Origin: an uncultured Methylopila sp.
GTDB taxonomy: Bacteria > Pseudomonadota > Alphaproteobacteria > Rhizobiales > Methylopilaceae
Direction of reading: 5' to 3'
Assembly: GCA_902168115.1 (NCBI GenBank)
Contig: CABHPB010000068.1
Location: 62,001 to 126,000, forward strand
DNA: 64,000 nt
The stretch's first letter is position 1; every line of letters starts with the position of its first letter. The position numbers and the translations under genes were made by a program. Below the pieces are notes generated by a model. The model did no database searches, had not been told where the DNA came from, and worked only from the letters and a program-made list of their open reading frames with translations. This document shows, one piece after another, positions 11,445 through 20,019 of the stretch.

Positions 11445-11718
11445 GCGCCGTCGCGCGCCGCCCGTCTCGTCGAGCTGCGCGGCCGACCGGAGCGACCAGC
11501 CCTCGACAACGCGGGGGATGATTTGCTCGATCGCAGATTGTGAGCGCCGGCCGACGACCGCGCGCCGTGCTCGAAAAGCATGGAGTTACAGGTCGTAGGC
11601 GCGTCCGGCGCCTCAGTCTTGAGACCGTGGCGCCAGAAAAACGGGCGCCCTGCCCCTTCCCAAGCGGCGCGTGTGGATTAGCATCACCACGACCGCATCA
11701 GCTCCGGAGCGCCTTCGA

Positions 11719-13140
11719 TTGCCCGCCGCGACCTTCGACGAGATGACGCTCTCCGACGGATCCGTGCGGGAGGCGTACGGCCAGCTCTCCGAATGGCTCT
11801 CCACCGCGCCGGCCGATCTGCTCGACTACCGCGTGAAGGAAGCCGAGCTGCTGTTCCGGCGCATCGGCATCACCTTCGCGGTCTATGGCGACGCGCAGGC
11901 GCAGGAACGGCTGATCCCGTTCGACATCATTCCCCGGATCCTGACGAACACTGAATGGCTCACGCTGAAGGCGGGCCTCGAGCAGCGCGTCAAGGCGCTG
12001 AACATGTACATCTCGGACGTCTACGGGAAGCGTGAGATCCTGAAGGCCGGGATCGTCCCGAACGATCTCGTCTTCCAGAACGCGGCGTTCCGGCCGGAAA
12101 TGGCGGGCAAGGCGCCGCCGCACGACCTTTGGGTCCACATCGCCGGCATCGACATCGTCCGGGTCGACGCCGAGACGTTCTATGTCCTCGAAGACAACGC
12201 CCGTACGCCCTCCGGCGTCTCCTATATGCTGGAGAACCGCGAGGTGATGATCCGGCTGTTTCCGGAGCTGTTCTCGCGCCACCGGGTCGCGCCGGTCGAG
12301 CGCTACGCCGACGAGCTTCTGGCGACGCTGCGTTCGGTCGCGCCGCGGTCCTCCTCGTCCGAGCCGAACATCGTGCTGCTGACGCCGGGCGTGTACAACT
12401 CGGCCTATTACGAGCACTCGTTCCTCGCCGACAAGCTCGGCATCGAGCTGGTCGAGGGCCGCGACCTCTTCGTGCGCGACGACGTCGTGTATATGCGCAC
12501 CACGGAAGGGCCGCAGCGCGTCGACGTGATCTACCGGCGGCTCGACGACGAGTTCCTTGATCCGCTCGTGTTCCGGCCGGACTCCGCGCTTGGCGTGCCG
12601 GGCTTGATCAGCGCCTATCACGCCGGCAACGTCACCCTGACGAACGCGATCGGGACCGGCGTCGCGGACGACAAGGCGATCTACAGCTACATGCCTGAGA
12701 TCATTAAGTTCTATCTCGGGACCGAGCCGCTTCTGAAGAACGTCCCGACCCATCGCTGCCGCGAGCCGGAGGCGCTGAAATACGTTCTCGACCACCTCGA
12801 TGAACTGGTGGTCAAGGAGGTCCACGGCTCCGGCGGCTACGGCATGCTGGTCGGGCCGCACGCCACCAAGGAGCAGATCGAGCTGTTCCGGGCCAAGCTC
12901 AACGCCTCGCCCGCCGGCTTCATCGCCCAGCCGACGCTCGCGCTGTCAACCTGCCCGACCTACGTCAACCAGGGCGTCGCGCCGAGGCATGTCGACCTGC
13001 GCCCGTTCGTGCTGACCGGCTCGGACGAGGTCCGCATCGTGCCCGGCGGCCTCACCCGCGTCGCGATGAAGGAAGGCTCGCTGGTCGTGAACTCCAGCCA
13101 GGGCGGCGGCACCAAGGACACCTGGGTGCTGGACGAATGA
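11719..13140 (+). CDS. Circularly permuted type 2 ATP-grasp protein (COG2308) of the Anbu operon
   Basis: A protein of about 473 residues with the circularly permuted ATP-grasp fold. Diagnostic stretches include RRIGITFAVYGDAQAQERLIPFD (quoted part: GITFAVYGD), the VLEDNARTPSGVSYMLENR segment, DVIYRRLDDEFLDPL and the ATP-binding HGSGGYGMLVGP loop. The family is predicted to ligate amino acids or peptides, by analogy with amidoligases. I prefer TTG 11719, with GGAG about 9 nt upstream, because homologues begin a few residues before the FDEM motif. GTG 11671 is the alternative. It leads a four-gene block with the alpha-E, transglutaminase and Anbu genes. Confidence 0.88.
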   Translation: MPAATFDEMTLSDGSVREAYGQLSEWLSTAPADLLDYRVKEAELLFRRIGITFAVYGDAQAQERLIPFDIIPRILTNTEWLTLKAGLEQRVKALNMYISDVYGKREILKAGIVPNDLVFQNAAFRPEMAGKAPPHDLWVHIAGIDIVRVDAETFYVLEDNARTPSGVSYMLENREVMIRLFPELFSRHRVAPVERYADELLATLRSVAPRSSSSEPNIVLLTPGVYNSAYYEHSFLADKLGIELVEGRDLFVRDDVVYMRTTEGPQRVDVIYRRLDDEFLDPLVFRPDSALGVPGLISAYHAGNVTLTNAIGTGVADDKAIYSYMPEIIKFYLGTEPLLKNVPTHRCREPEALKYVLDHLDELVVKEVHGSGGYGMLVGPHATKEQIELFRAKLNASPAGFIAQPTLALSTCPTYVNQGVAPRHVDLRPFVLTGSDEVRIVPGGLTRVAMKEGSLVVNSSQGGGTKDTWVLDE

Positions 13141-13189
13141 CCCGCGAGAGCCGCCCGACCCCGACAATCGCCGACGAGACCTGCGTACG

Positions 13190-14131
13190 ATGCTGAGCCG
13201 AACCGCCGACAACCTGTTCTGGCTGTCGCGTTACGTCGAGCGCGCCGAGAGCCTGGCGCGCATCCTCGAGACGACGCAGCGGCTGGCGGCCCTTCCCAGC
13301 GCCTATGGCGGCAAGACCAACGAGTGGGAGAGCGCGGTCGAGACCGCGGGCGTCGCCCCCGGCTTCTTCTCCAAGCACGAGGAGGCGAACACCGAGACCG
13401 TCGTCTCCTACCTCGTCTTCGACCGCGACAACCCCTCCTCCATCCTCAACTGCTTCGAGACCGCGCGGCACAATGCGCGCTCGGTGCGCACCGCGCTCAC
13501 GATGGAGATGTGGGAGGCGATCAACGGCGCCTGGCTGGAGCTCCGCCGCACCCCTGACCGCAAGCTCGCCGGCGAGGAGCTGACGCGCTTCCTCGGCTGG
13601 GTGAAGGAGATCGGGCTGCGCTTCGACGGCTCGGCCTCGCGCACCATGCTGCGCAACGACATCTACGACTTCTCGCGGCTCGGCATGCTGCTCGAGCGCG
13701 CCGACAACACCGCCCGCATCCTCGACGTGAAGTACCATCTGCTGCTGCCGGACGAGGGCGAGGTCGGCGGCGGCCTCGACTACTACCAGTGGTCGGCGAT
13801 CCTCAGGGCGGTCTCGGCCGTCACGAGCTACCACTGGGTCTACCGGCAGAGCCTCAAGCCCTGGCTGGTCGCGGACCTGCTCATTCTGAACGACCAGCTG
13901 CCGCGCTCGCTCGCCGCCTGCTACGGCCAGCTGGTGCGCCACCTCGACGAGCTCGCGCGCGCCTACGGCCGGCAGGGTCAGGCCCAGCGCCTCGCGCGGG
14001 CGACGCGCTCGGGCCTCGAGAACGCGGAGATCAAGCAGATCTTCCAGGGCGGCTTGCACGAGTTCATCACCGGCTTCATCGGCGACAACAACCGGCTCGG
14101 GCTCGCGATCCACGAGCAGTATCTGGCGTGA
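13190..14131 (+). CDS. Alpha-E domain protein (COG2307) of the Anbu operon
   Basis: A 313-residue, almost entirely helical protein beginning MLSRTADNLFWLSRYVERAE, the hallmark start of the alpha-E family. Further family motifs are LLERADNTARILDVKYH and the WSAILRAVSA segment. No enzymatic motif is evident; the family is always found with the permuted ATP-grasp protein and is thought to work in the same complex. It starts 49 bp after the ATP-grasp stop and ends 10 bp before the transglutaminase start, so it is clearly in the operon. Confidence 0.9.
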   Translation: MLSRTADNLFWLSRYVERAESLARILETTQRLAALPSAYGGKTNEWESAVETAGVAPGFFSKHEEANTETVVSYLVFDRDNPSSILNCFETARHNARSVRTALTMEMWEAINGAWLELRRTPDRKLAGEELTRFLGWVKEIGLRFDGSASRTMLRNDIYDFSRLGMLLERADNTARILDVKYHLLLPDEGEVGGGLDYYQWSAILRAVSAVTSYHWVYRQSLKPWLVADLLILNDQLPRSLAACYGQLVRHLDELARAYGRQGQAQRLARATRSGLENAEIKQIFQGGLHEFITGFIGDNNRLGLAIHEQYLA

Positions 14132-14141
14132 GTCCCCGGCG

Positions 14142-15038
14142 ATGCGGCTGACCATCCGTCACGAGACGCGCTACCGCTTCGCGCAGCCAGCCTCGGCGAT
14201 CGCGCAGACGCTGCGGCTGACGCCGCGGGGCCATGACGGCCAGCATGTCGTGCGCTGGCGGATCGACATCGACCAGGACTGCCGCCTGCGGACCGCGGAG
14301 GACGCCTTCGGCAACCACGTCAACAGCTTCACGGTCGACGGTCCGGTCGACGCGCTGACTGTCGCCGTCGAGGGCGAGATCGACACGCGCGACACCGGCG
14401 GCGTGGTGCGCGGCGCGGTCGAACGGTTTCCGGCCGACCTTTACCTGCGCGAGACCGACCTGACGGCGCCGGACCTCGAGATCGCGGCCTTCGCCCGCGG
14501 CGTGACGGAGGCCGAGTCCGACCCGCTCGGCAAGCTTCACGCACTGATGGCGGCGCTCCACGAGCGCATGACCTATGACGAGGAGCCGACCGACAGCACG
14601 ACCACGGCGGCGCAGGCGTTCAAGCTCGGGCGCGGCGTCTGCCAGGACATCACCCACGTGTTCCTGTCCTGCGCGCGGACGATCGGCGCCCCTGCGCGCT
14701 ACGTCGGCGGCTATCTCATGAAATACGACGGCGAGCCGGACGCGATGACGCAGTCGATGGACGGCATGAGCCAAAGCCTGTCGACGGCGCCCTCGCCTCT
14801 CGTCCAGCATGCGGGCCACGCCTGGGCCGAGGCCTTCGTGCCGGAGCTGGGCTGGGTCGGGTTCGACGCCGCCAACGCCATCTGCCCGACGGAGACCTAC
14901 GTGCGCGTCGCGCTCGGCCTTGATTATCTCGGCGCGGCGCCGGTCCGTGGCTCGCGCTATGGCGGCGAGGGCGAGACGCTCGAGGTCGACATCGTCGTCG
15001 AGGACACGACCGCCCGCCGGGCGTTCCGCTGGGGCTGA
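14142..15038 (+). CDS. Transglutaminase-like cysteine peptidase of the Anbu operon (COG1305)
   Basis: A 298-residue protein with an N-terminal bacterial transglutaminase-associated beta domain (residues 1-110) and a transglutaminase-like catalytic domain. The triad is readable: Cys167 in GRGVCQDITH, His226 in GHAWAEAF and Asp242 in GWVGFDAAN. There is no signal peptide, so it acts in the cytoplasm. An insertion of about 25 residues lies between the Cys and His motifs. By context it probably cleaves or forms amide bonds in the product of the ATP-grasp enzyme; this is inference. Confidence 0.9.
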   Translation: MRLTIRHETRYRFAQPASAIAQTLRLTPRGHDGQHVVRWRIDIDQDCRLRTAEDAFGNHVNSFTVDGPVDALTVAVEGEIDTRDTGGVVRGAVERFPADLYLRETDLTAPDLEIAAFARGVTEAESDPLGKLHALMAALHERMTYDEEPTDSTTTAAQAFKLGRGVCQDITHVFLSCARTIGAPARYVGGYLMKYDGEPDAMTQSMDGMSQSLSTAPSPLVQHAGHAWAEAFVPELGWVGFDAANAICPTETYVRVALGLDYLGAAPVRGSRYGGEGETLEVDIVVEDTTARRAFRWG

Positions 15039-15162
15039 CCACCCTAGGCGACTGACATGCCACACGGCGCCGAACTTCGGTGCATGGCGCGTCGACGTGC
15101 ATTGTGGCCTGCTGCGGACTCTTGCTAGCTTCCCGGCCGCGCGGGGGTCGGAAAATCCATCC

Positions 15163-15921
15163 ATGACGTATTGCGTCGGCATTCTTGTCCGCGACGGGCT
15201 GGTGATGATCGCCGACACCCGCACCAATGCGGGCATCGACAACATCGCCACCTTCCGGAAGCTGAAGATCGTCCAGGAGAAGGGGCGGCGCACGCTCGCG
15301 ATCGCCACCTCCGGAAACCTGTCCGTCAGCCAGTCCGTGCTGTCCCTGCTGGCGGAGGGGATCGAGAATCCCGAGACCGGCGAGCTCGACACGCTCGACA
15401 ACCAGCCGACAATGTTCAAATGCGCCCAGCTCGTCGGCCGGGCGGTGCGCGAGGTCTGGCGAGCCGACGGGGCCAGCCTCGAGCAGATGACGGCGCGGTT
15501 CGACGTGCAGCTGCTGTTCGGCGGACAGGTCGCGGGCGGACGGCTGCGGCTGTTCATGATCTACGCCGCCGGCAACTTCATCGAGGTCACCCCCGACACG
15601 CCCTACTTCCAGATCGGCGAGCACAAATACGGCAAGCCGATCCTCGACCGGGCCGTGACCTATGAGACCGATCTCTACGATGCGCTGAAGATCGGGCTGA
15701 TCTCGATGGATTCGACCATGCGCTCGAATCTCGGCGTCGGGCCGCCGATCGACGTGCTGGTGCTGCGCAAGGACGCCCTGACCCCGGAGCTCGATTTCCG
15801 CATCGAGCCGAACGACCAGTATTTCCTCGACCTGCGCGAGCGCTGGTCCAAGGCGCTGCGCGACGCCCACATGCAGATCCCGCGGCCGCCCTACGGGACC
15901 AACGTGCCGGGCGACATCTGA
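15163..15921 (+). CDS. Anbu proteasome-type N-terminal nucleophile protease
   Basis: A 252-residue beta-type proteasome subunit homologue of the Anbu class, distinct from HslV and from actinobacterial PrcB. After Met removal, Thr2 becomes the catalytic nucleophile (MTYCVGILV). The proteasome core signatures DTRTNAG and IATSGNLSVSQ follow. It self-assembles into a ring or helical oligomer in characterised homologues. ATG 15163 is the only start that places Thr at position 2, so the open frame further upstream is not part of the gene. It follows the transglutaminase gene after 124 bp. No ATPase or ubiquitin-like partner is encoded nearby. Confidence 0.92.
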   Translation: MTYCVGILVRDGLVMIADTRTNAGIDNIATFRKLKIVQEKGRRTLAIATSGNLSVSQSVLSLLAEGIENPETGELDTLDNQPTMFKCAQLVGRAVREVWRADGASLEQMTARFDVQLLFGGQVAGGRLRLFMIYAAGNFIEVTPDTPYFQIGEHKYGKPILDRAVTYETDLYDALKIGLISMDSTMRSNLGVGPPIDVLVLRKDALTPELDFRIEPNDQYFLDLRERWSKALRDAHMQIPRPPYGTNVPGDI

Positions 15922-15923
15922 TC

Positions 15924-16463
15924 TCAGAGCCGTGCGAAGGGGGCGGCGTATGCGAAGGCTCCCCGCATGTCCGGCAGATGCGCCTGCAGCGCCAGAGCCT
16001 GGAAATAATCGCCCCAGCTCGGATCTGGCGCCGCGACGCCAAGCTCGGCCGCAGGCCTGAACCCGAACCGGCCATAGAAGCGGGGATCGCCCAGCAGCGC
16101 GATCAGCGGTTCGCCCGATGCGTCGGCCGCGTGGATGACGGCCTGCATGAGCGCCGAGCCGACGCCCCGTCCCTGACGGTCCGGCGCGACGCTCAAGGGC
16201 CCGAGGCCGAGGGCGGCCGTTCCGTCGAGCCGCCCGCGCGTGCAGACGACGTGGCCGATGACCGAAGCGTCGTCGTCGATCGCGACCAGCGACAGCTCCG
16301 GCAGCCACGCCCCGTCGGCCCGCAACCAGTCGATCAGCGCCGCCTCGCCGGGATCGCCGGTTCCGTCAGCGGACGGGGCCGAATGCGGCGCGTTCAGGAA
16401 CGCGGCCGCGACGACGGAACGGATGGCAGCGGCGTCGCCCGCGCGCTCCGTGCGTATGATCAA
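15924..16463 (-). CDS. GNAT family N-acetyltransferase (YhbS-like)
   Basis: The 179-residue protein has the GNAT acetyl-CoA site in VAPDRQGRGVGSALMQ and the YhbS-like C-terminal motif LLGDPRFYGRFGF. The acceptor substrate is unknown. It begins with TTG 16463, overlapping the stop of the upstream acetyltransferase by 4 bases (TTGA), so the two are translationally coupled. It is convergent with the Anbu gene, with only two bases between the stops. Confidence 0.87.
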   Translation of the reverse strand: MIIRTERAGDAAAIRSVVAAAFLNAPHSAPSADGTGDPGEAALIDWLRADGAWLPELSLVAIDDDASVIGHVVCTRGRLDGTAALGLGPLSVAPDRQGRGVGSALMQAVIHAADASGEPLIALLGDPRFYGRFGFRPAAELGVAAPDPSWGDYFQALALQAHLPDMRGAFAYAAPFARL

Positions 16464-16927
16464 GACCGCGGGTCCTTTTCGACCGGGATGTCGAAATGCA
16501 TGACGTCCTCGCGGGTTCCGAGCTTCGTATAAAGCGCGATCGCAGGGTCGTCGCCGTGGTCGGACTGGACGTAAATCACCCAGACGCCGCGTTCAGACGC
16601 CATCTGTCTCAGACGCTCGATCAGGGCGGACGCGACGCCCCGCCGGCGGCGCTCCTCCGCGACCGCCAGATCGTAGATGTAGATCTCGCTGCGCGCCTGC
16701 TCGAGCTTGTCGAGCTGATAGGCGACGAGACCGCCGACCACGGCGCCGTCATCGATCGCGGCCAGCGCGAAGACGTGCGGCCTGCCGAGAGCGCCCGCCA
16801 GCCACTCGTCCGGCGGCGGCGCGTCCTGGTAGCTCCCCCGGTCGCCGAACGCGCGCCCGAACATCGCGTTGAGATCGCGCATCAGCGTGACGTCGGCCGG
16901 GCCGAGGCGGCGGATTTCGGCGGCCAT
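16460..16927 (-). CDS. GNAT acetyltransferase resembling AAC(3)-I aminoglycoside 3-N-acetyltransferases
   Basis: A 155-residue GNAT protein. The acetyl-CoA loop is EERRRRGVASALI and the C-terminal signature DPAIALYTKLGTREDVMHFDI (quoted in part: YTKLGTREDVMHFDI) closely recalls the AAC(3)-I family of gentamicin acetyltransferases. The ATG at 16927 has a GGAGG ribosome-binding site, so the longer open frame is rejected. It lies just downstream of the DUF2155 gene and is coupled to the next GNAT gene. It may be an intrinsic chromosomal homologue with another natural substrate; resistance cannot be claimed from sequence. Confidence 0.8.
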   Translation of the reverse strand: MAAEIRRLGPADVTLMRDLNAMFGRAFGDRGSYQDAPPPDEWLAGALGRPHVFALAAIDDGAVVGGLVAYQLDKLEQARSEIYIYDLAVAEERRRRGVASALIERLRQMASERGVWVIYVQSDHGDDPAIALYTKLGTREDVMHFDIPVEKDPRS

Positions 16928-16950
16928 GGAGCCTCCGCGGGTCGCGCGCC

Positions 16951-17430
16951 TTACTCGCCGAGCGTCGGGCCCTGCGGCGCCTGCGGGCGGTCGCCGCCTT
17001 TGCAGTCGATGAGCCACACGTCGTAGATCGGGTGCTCGACGCCAGTCAGGCCGGGGCTCGAGGCGAACATCCAGCCGGAGAAGATCTTGCGCTGCTCGTT
17101 GGCGAGCGTGGTCTCCTCGACGTCGACATAGGACGTCGTGTTCGGCTGCTCGGTGGGCGGGCGCGTATAGCAGACGTGCGGCATCACCCTCAGCGCGCCG
17201 AAGGTCGAGACCTTGTCGATCGGAGCGTCGAATTCGGTGATGCGGCCGGTGATCTTATCGAGCCCGTTGAACACCGCGACCGGATTGGTGATGCGCGGCG
17301 TCGGCGCGAGGATCTCGGCGCGGCCAGTCTTCGGCTTCGGCTCAAGCGTCGAGGTTCCCGGCTTCTGGGCGATCGCGGGAGAGACGATCGAGACGAGCGA
17401 TGCGGCGAGGATCAGGCTGCGGACGGACAC
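16951..17430 (-). CDS. DUF2155 domain protein, exported
   Basis: A 159-residue protein with a signal peptide (residues 1-21, ending PAIAQ). The core shows the DUF2155 pattern: FNGLDKITGRI, FGALRVMPHVCYTRPP, and the C-terminal FSGWMFASSPGLTGVEHPIYDVWLIDC. The family is nearly confined to alphaproteobacteria and its role is unknown. In many Rhizobiales it sits between aat and the NDUFA12 gene; here NDUFA12 is upstream but aat is replaced by acetyltransferases. The start is GTG 17430. Confidence 0.9.
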   Translation of the reverse strand: MSVRSLILAASLVSIVSPAIAQKPGTSTLEPKPKTGRAEILAPTPRITNPVAVFNGLDKITGRITEFDAPIDKVSTFGALRVMPHVCYTRPPTEQPNTTSYVDVEETTLANEQRKIFSGWMFASSPGLTGVEHPIYDVWLIDCKGGDRPQAPQGPTLGE

Positions 17431-17514
17431 GGGACGCTCACAAACAGGAGGCTCGCTTCGGCGAGACCCGCAGAGGAGCGCGCGAATGCGGCCGCCACGG
17501 GGCGAAACGCGCTC

Positions 17515-17937
17515 TCAGTCGCCGGGCGACCAGGGCTGATAGTCGCCGGTCGCCGCAGGACGCTCGCGGGTCGACAGCGTGGAGCCGCGCGGGCGATAGG
17601 CGTTCGCGGTGCCGGTGCGGTTCTCGAGATGGGGCTTTTCCCACTCGCGGCGGGCGTAGTTCTCGTTGGCCGGCGCGGCGTTGACGGTGTGGTGCATCCA
17701 GCCGTGCCAGCCGGCCGGAATCGCGGAGGCCTCGGCGTAGCCGGCGTAGACGACCCAGCGGCGCTCGGTCCCGAAGGCGGCGTTCTTCTCTGGATCGTTC
17801 GGCAGGCGGTAGTAGCGGTTGCCGAACTCGTCCTCGCCCACGAACTCCCCGCCCGCCCGCGAGATCGCGACGCGGGTGCCGATGGTGGAGCCGTTCCACC
17901 AGGTGAAGATGTCGGTGAGGATGCTCATCAGGGACAT
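17515..17937 (-). CDS. NADH:ubiquinone oxidoreductase accessory subunit NDUFA12-like
   Basis: A 140-residue homologue of the mitochondrial complex I accessory subunit B17.2/NDUFA12. Recognisable motifs are GNRYYR, ERRWVVYAGYAEASAIPAGWHGWMHH (quoted part: VPAGWHGWMHH-like segment) and the C-terminal YRPRGS. It should bind the peripheral arm of complex I at the membrane. ATG 17937 starts the protein; a second ATG three codons later is also possible. The nuo genes themselves are not in the window. It heads a minus-strand series with DUF2155. Confidence 0.92.
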   Translation of the reverse strand: MSLMSILTDIFTWWNGSTIGTRVAISRAGGEFVGEDEFGNRYYRLPNDPEKNAAFGTERRWVVYAGYAEASAIPAGWHGWMHHTVNAAPANENYARREWEKPHLENRTGTANAYRPRGSTLSTRERPAATGDYQPWSPGD

Positions 17938-18045
17938 GGTTCGCCTCGCCCGGAGCGGCCGGAACTCGCGACCCGGTATGGGCCGCCCCGCGGCCAAAGT
18001 CCAGCCGCGAGGCGGGGCGTCACATCGTAATCGGCCGAGCGGCGC

Positions 18046-18876
18046 TCAGCCTTCGATGAAGGCCAGCAGATCGGCGTTGATGACGTCGGGATGCGTCGTG
18101 CACATGCCGTGCGGCAGGCCCGGATAGGTCTTGAGCGTCCCGTTCTTCAGGAGCTTCGCCGACAGCGGCGCGGAGTCGGCGATCGGCACGATCTGGTCGT
18201 CCTCGCCGTGCAGGACGAGCGTCGGGACCTCGATCGCCTTCAGGTCGTCGGTGAAGTCGGTCTCGGAAAAGGCCTTGATGCAGTCGTAGTGCGCCTTGGC
18301 GCCGCCCATCATGCCCTGCCGCCACCAGTTGTCGATCACGCCCTGATCGACCTTCGCGCCGTCGCGATTGTAGCCGTAGAACGGGCCGGACGGCACGTCG
18401 CGGAAGAACTGCGCGCGGTTGGCGACGAGCGCCGAGCGGAAGCCGTCGAACACCTCGATCGGCAGGCCGCCGGGGTTTTTCTCCGACTTCACCATGATCG
18501 GCGGCACCGCGCCGATCAGCACCGCCTTGGCGACGCGGCCGGGCTTGGCGCGAGCGACATAGTGCGCGACCTCGCCGCCGCCGGTCGAATGGCCGATGTG
18601 GACGGCGTCCTTAAGATCGAGCGCTTCGGCGAGAGCCGCGACGTCGGCCGCGTAGGTGTCCATCTCGTTGCCGTGCGCCGTCTGGGTCGAGCGGCCATGC
18701 CCGCGGCGGTCGTGGGCGATGACGCGATAGCCCTTCTCGAGGAAGAACATCATCTGCGCGTCCCAGTCGTCGGAGCTGAGCGGCCAGCCGTGATGGAACA
18801 CGATCGGCTGCGCGTCCCTGGAGCCCCAGTCCTTGTAGAAGATCTCGGTCCCGTCTTCGGTGGTGATCACGCCCAT
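18046..18876 (-). CDS. Alpha/beta hydrolase, non-haem chloroperoxidase-like
   Basis: A 276-residue alpha/beta hydrolase. The [11 protein letters not shown] oxyanion region, the nucleophile elbow GHSTGGG (Ser near residue 98), the acid in HGEDDQIVP and the His in [10 protein letters not shown] form the perhydrolase/chloroperoxidase pattern. Such proteins are esterases with side perhydrolase activity. ATG 18876 has an AGGAGAC ribosome-binding site just upstream. The gene is divergent from a GlxA-type regulator across 141 bp, and that regulator may control it. Confidence 0.9.
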   Translation of the reverse strand: MGVITTEDGTEIFYKDWGSRDAQPIVFHHGWPLSSDDWDAQMMFFLEKGYRVIAHDRRGHGRSTQTAHGNEMDTYAADVAALAEALDLKDAVHIGHSTGGGEVAHYVARAKPGRVAKAVLIGAVPPIMVKSEKNPGGLPIEVFDGFRSALVANRAQFFRDVPSGPFYGYNRDGAKVDQGVIDNWWRQGMMGGAKAHYDCIKAFSETDFTDDLKAIEVPTLVLHGEDDQIVPIADSAPLSAKLLKNGTLKTYPGLPHGMCTTHPDVINADLLAFIEG

Positions 18877-19017
18877 CTGCCTGTCTCCTGTCGATTGAAA
18901 CGGCCGGTCCCCGACGGACCGGCCGAAGGCCCCTCGGCCTCTTCGAGACTGAAGATGGCGCGCCCGCCTTGGCCTTTGGATTGGCGGAAACGACATTGTT
19001 CAGGTTAAAACTGACAA

Positions 19018-20004
19018 ATGCACGACAAGCCGCCCGCCGCCGAGATCGGCGTCCTGATCTATCCCGACGCGCAGCTTGGCGCGGTCTACGGACTGACCGA
19101 CCTGTTCGCCGTCGCCAACCGCATGGCGCGCGAGCGCAAGGGCGTCGCCGCGCCGCGCATTCGGACCAGCCACTGGGCCGCAGTCGACGGAAACGTCGCG
19201 CGCGTCTTCGACACCGAGCCGGGTCGGGGCGGGGAGCCGAGCTTCGTCATCCTGCCGCCGGCCGTCACCGCGCCGATCACCCAAGAGGAGGCGCTGCCCT
19301 TCGCGGAATGGCTGCGCGAGCGAAGGCGTTGCGGGTCGACGCTGTGCTCGGTCTGCGCCGGCGCCTTTCTGCTGGCAGAGACCGGCGCGGTCTCGGGCCG
19401 GGCGATCACCACGCACTGGTTCTTCGCCGAAGCCTTCGCCGAGCGGTTCCCGGACGTGCGGCTGGAGATCGACAGGCTCGTGATCGACGACGGCGACCTC
19501 ATCACCGCCGGCGGACTGATGGCCTGGACCGATCTCGGCCTCAAGCTGGTCGAGCGCCTGCTCGGGCCGACCGTGATGCTCGACACCGCCCGCTTCCTGC
19601 TGGTCGATCCGCCCGGCCGGGAGCAGCGCTACTACAGCGCCTTCTCGCCGCGCCTCCATCACCACGACGAGGCGATCCTCAAGGTGCAGCACTGGCTGCA
19701 GGCGACCGGCGCGCAGGAGGCGTCCCTGCCCGCCATGGCGCGGCAGGCGGGCCTCGAGGAGCGGACGTTCCTGCGCCGCTTCCGCGCCGCGACCGGCATG
19801 AAGCCGACGGAGTACTGCCAGCGGCTCCGGATCGGGCGCGCCCGCGAACTGCTGGAGGCGACCGGCCGGACGGTGGAGCAGATCGCCTTCGAGGTCGGCT
19901 ACGAGGACGCCAGCGCGTTCCGGAAGCTGTTCCACCGCATTGTCGGCCTGACGCCGCGCGACTTCCGCCTGCGCTTCAACAGCGCGGCGGAGGCGACGGC
20001 CTGA
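19018..20004 (+). CDS. GlxA-type transcriptional regulator (DJ-1/PfpI domain plus AraC helix-turn-helix)
   Basis: The 328-residue protein has an N-terminal DJ-1/PfpI-like domain (about residues 8-190, with the nucleophile-elbow-like CSVCAGAFLLAETG) and a C-terminal AraC DNA-binding domain with two helix-turn-helix units ending in FRKLFHRIVGLTPRDFRLRF. This fusion is typical of GlxA regulators. Divergence from the hydrolase gene suggests that it regulates that gene. The effector is unknown. It is convergent with the RTX-repeat gene. Confidence 0.92.
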   Translation: MHDKPPAAEIGVLIYPDAQLGAVYGLTDLFAVANRMARERKGVAAPRIRTSHWAAVDGNVARVFDTEPGRGGEPSFVILPPAVTAPITQEEALPFAEWLRERRRCGSTLCSVCAGAFLLAETGAVSGRAITTHWFFAEAFAERFPDVRLEIDRLVIDDGDLITAGGLMAWTDLGLKLVERLLGPTVMLDTARFLLVDPPGREQRYYSAFSPRLHHHDEAILKVQHWLQATGAQEASLPAMARQAGLEERTFLRRFRAATGMKPTEYCQRLRIGRARELLEATGRTVEQIAFEVGYEDASAFRKLFHRIVGLTPRDFRLRFNSAAEATA

Positions 20005-20019
20005 ACTCCGGAGCGACGC

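Noticed and set aside
14809..15162. A longer N terminus for the Anbu gene overlapping the transglutaminase
   Set aside because: It would bury the catalytic Thr that must follow the initiator Met.
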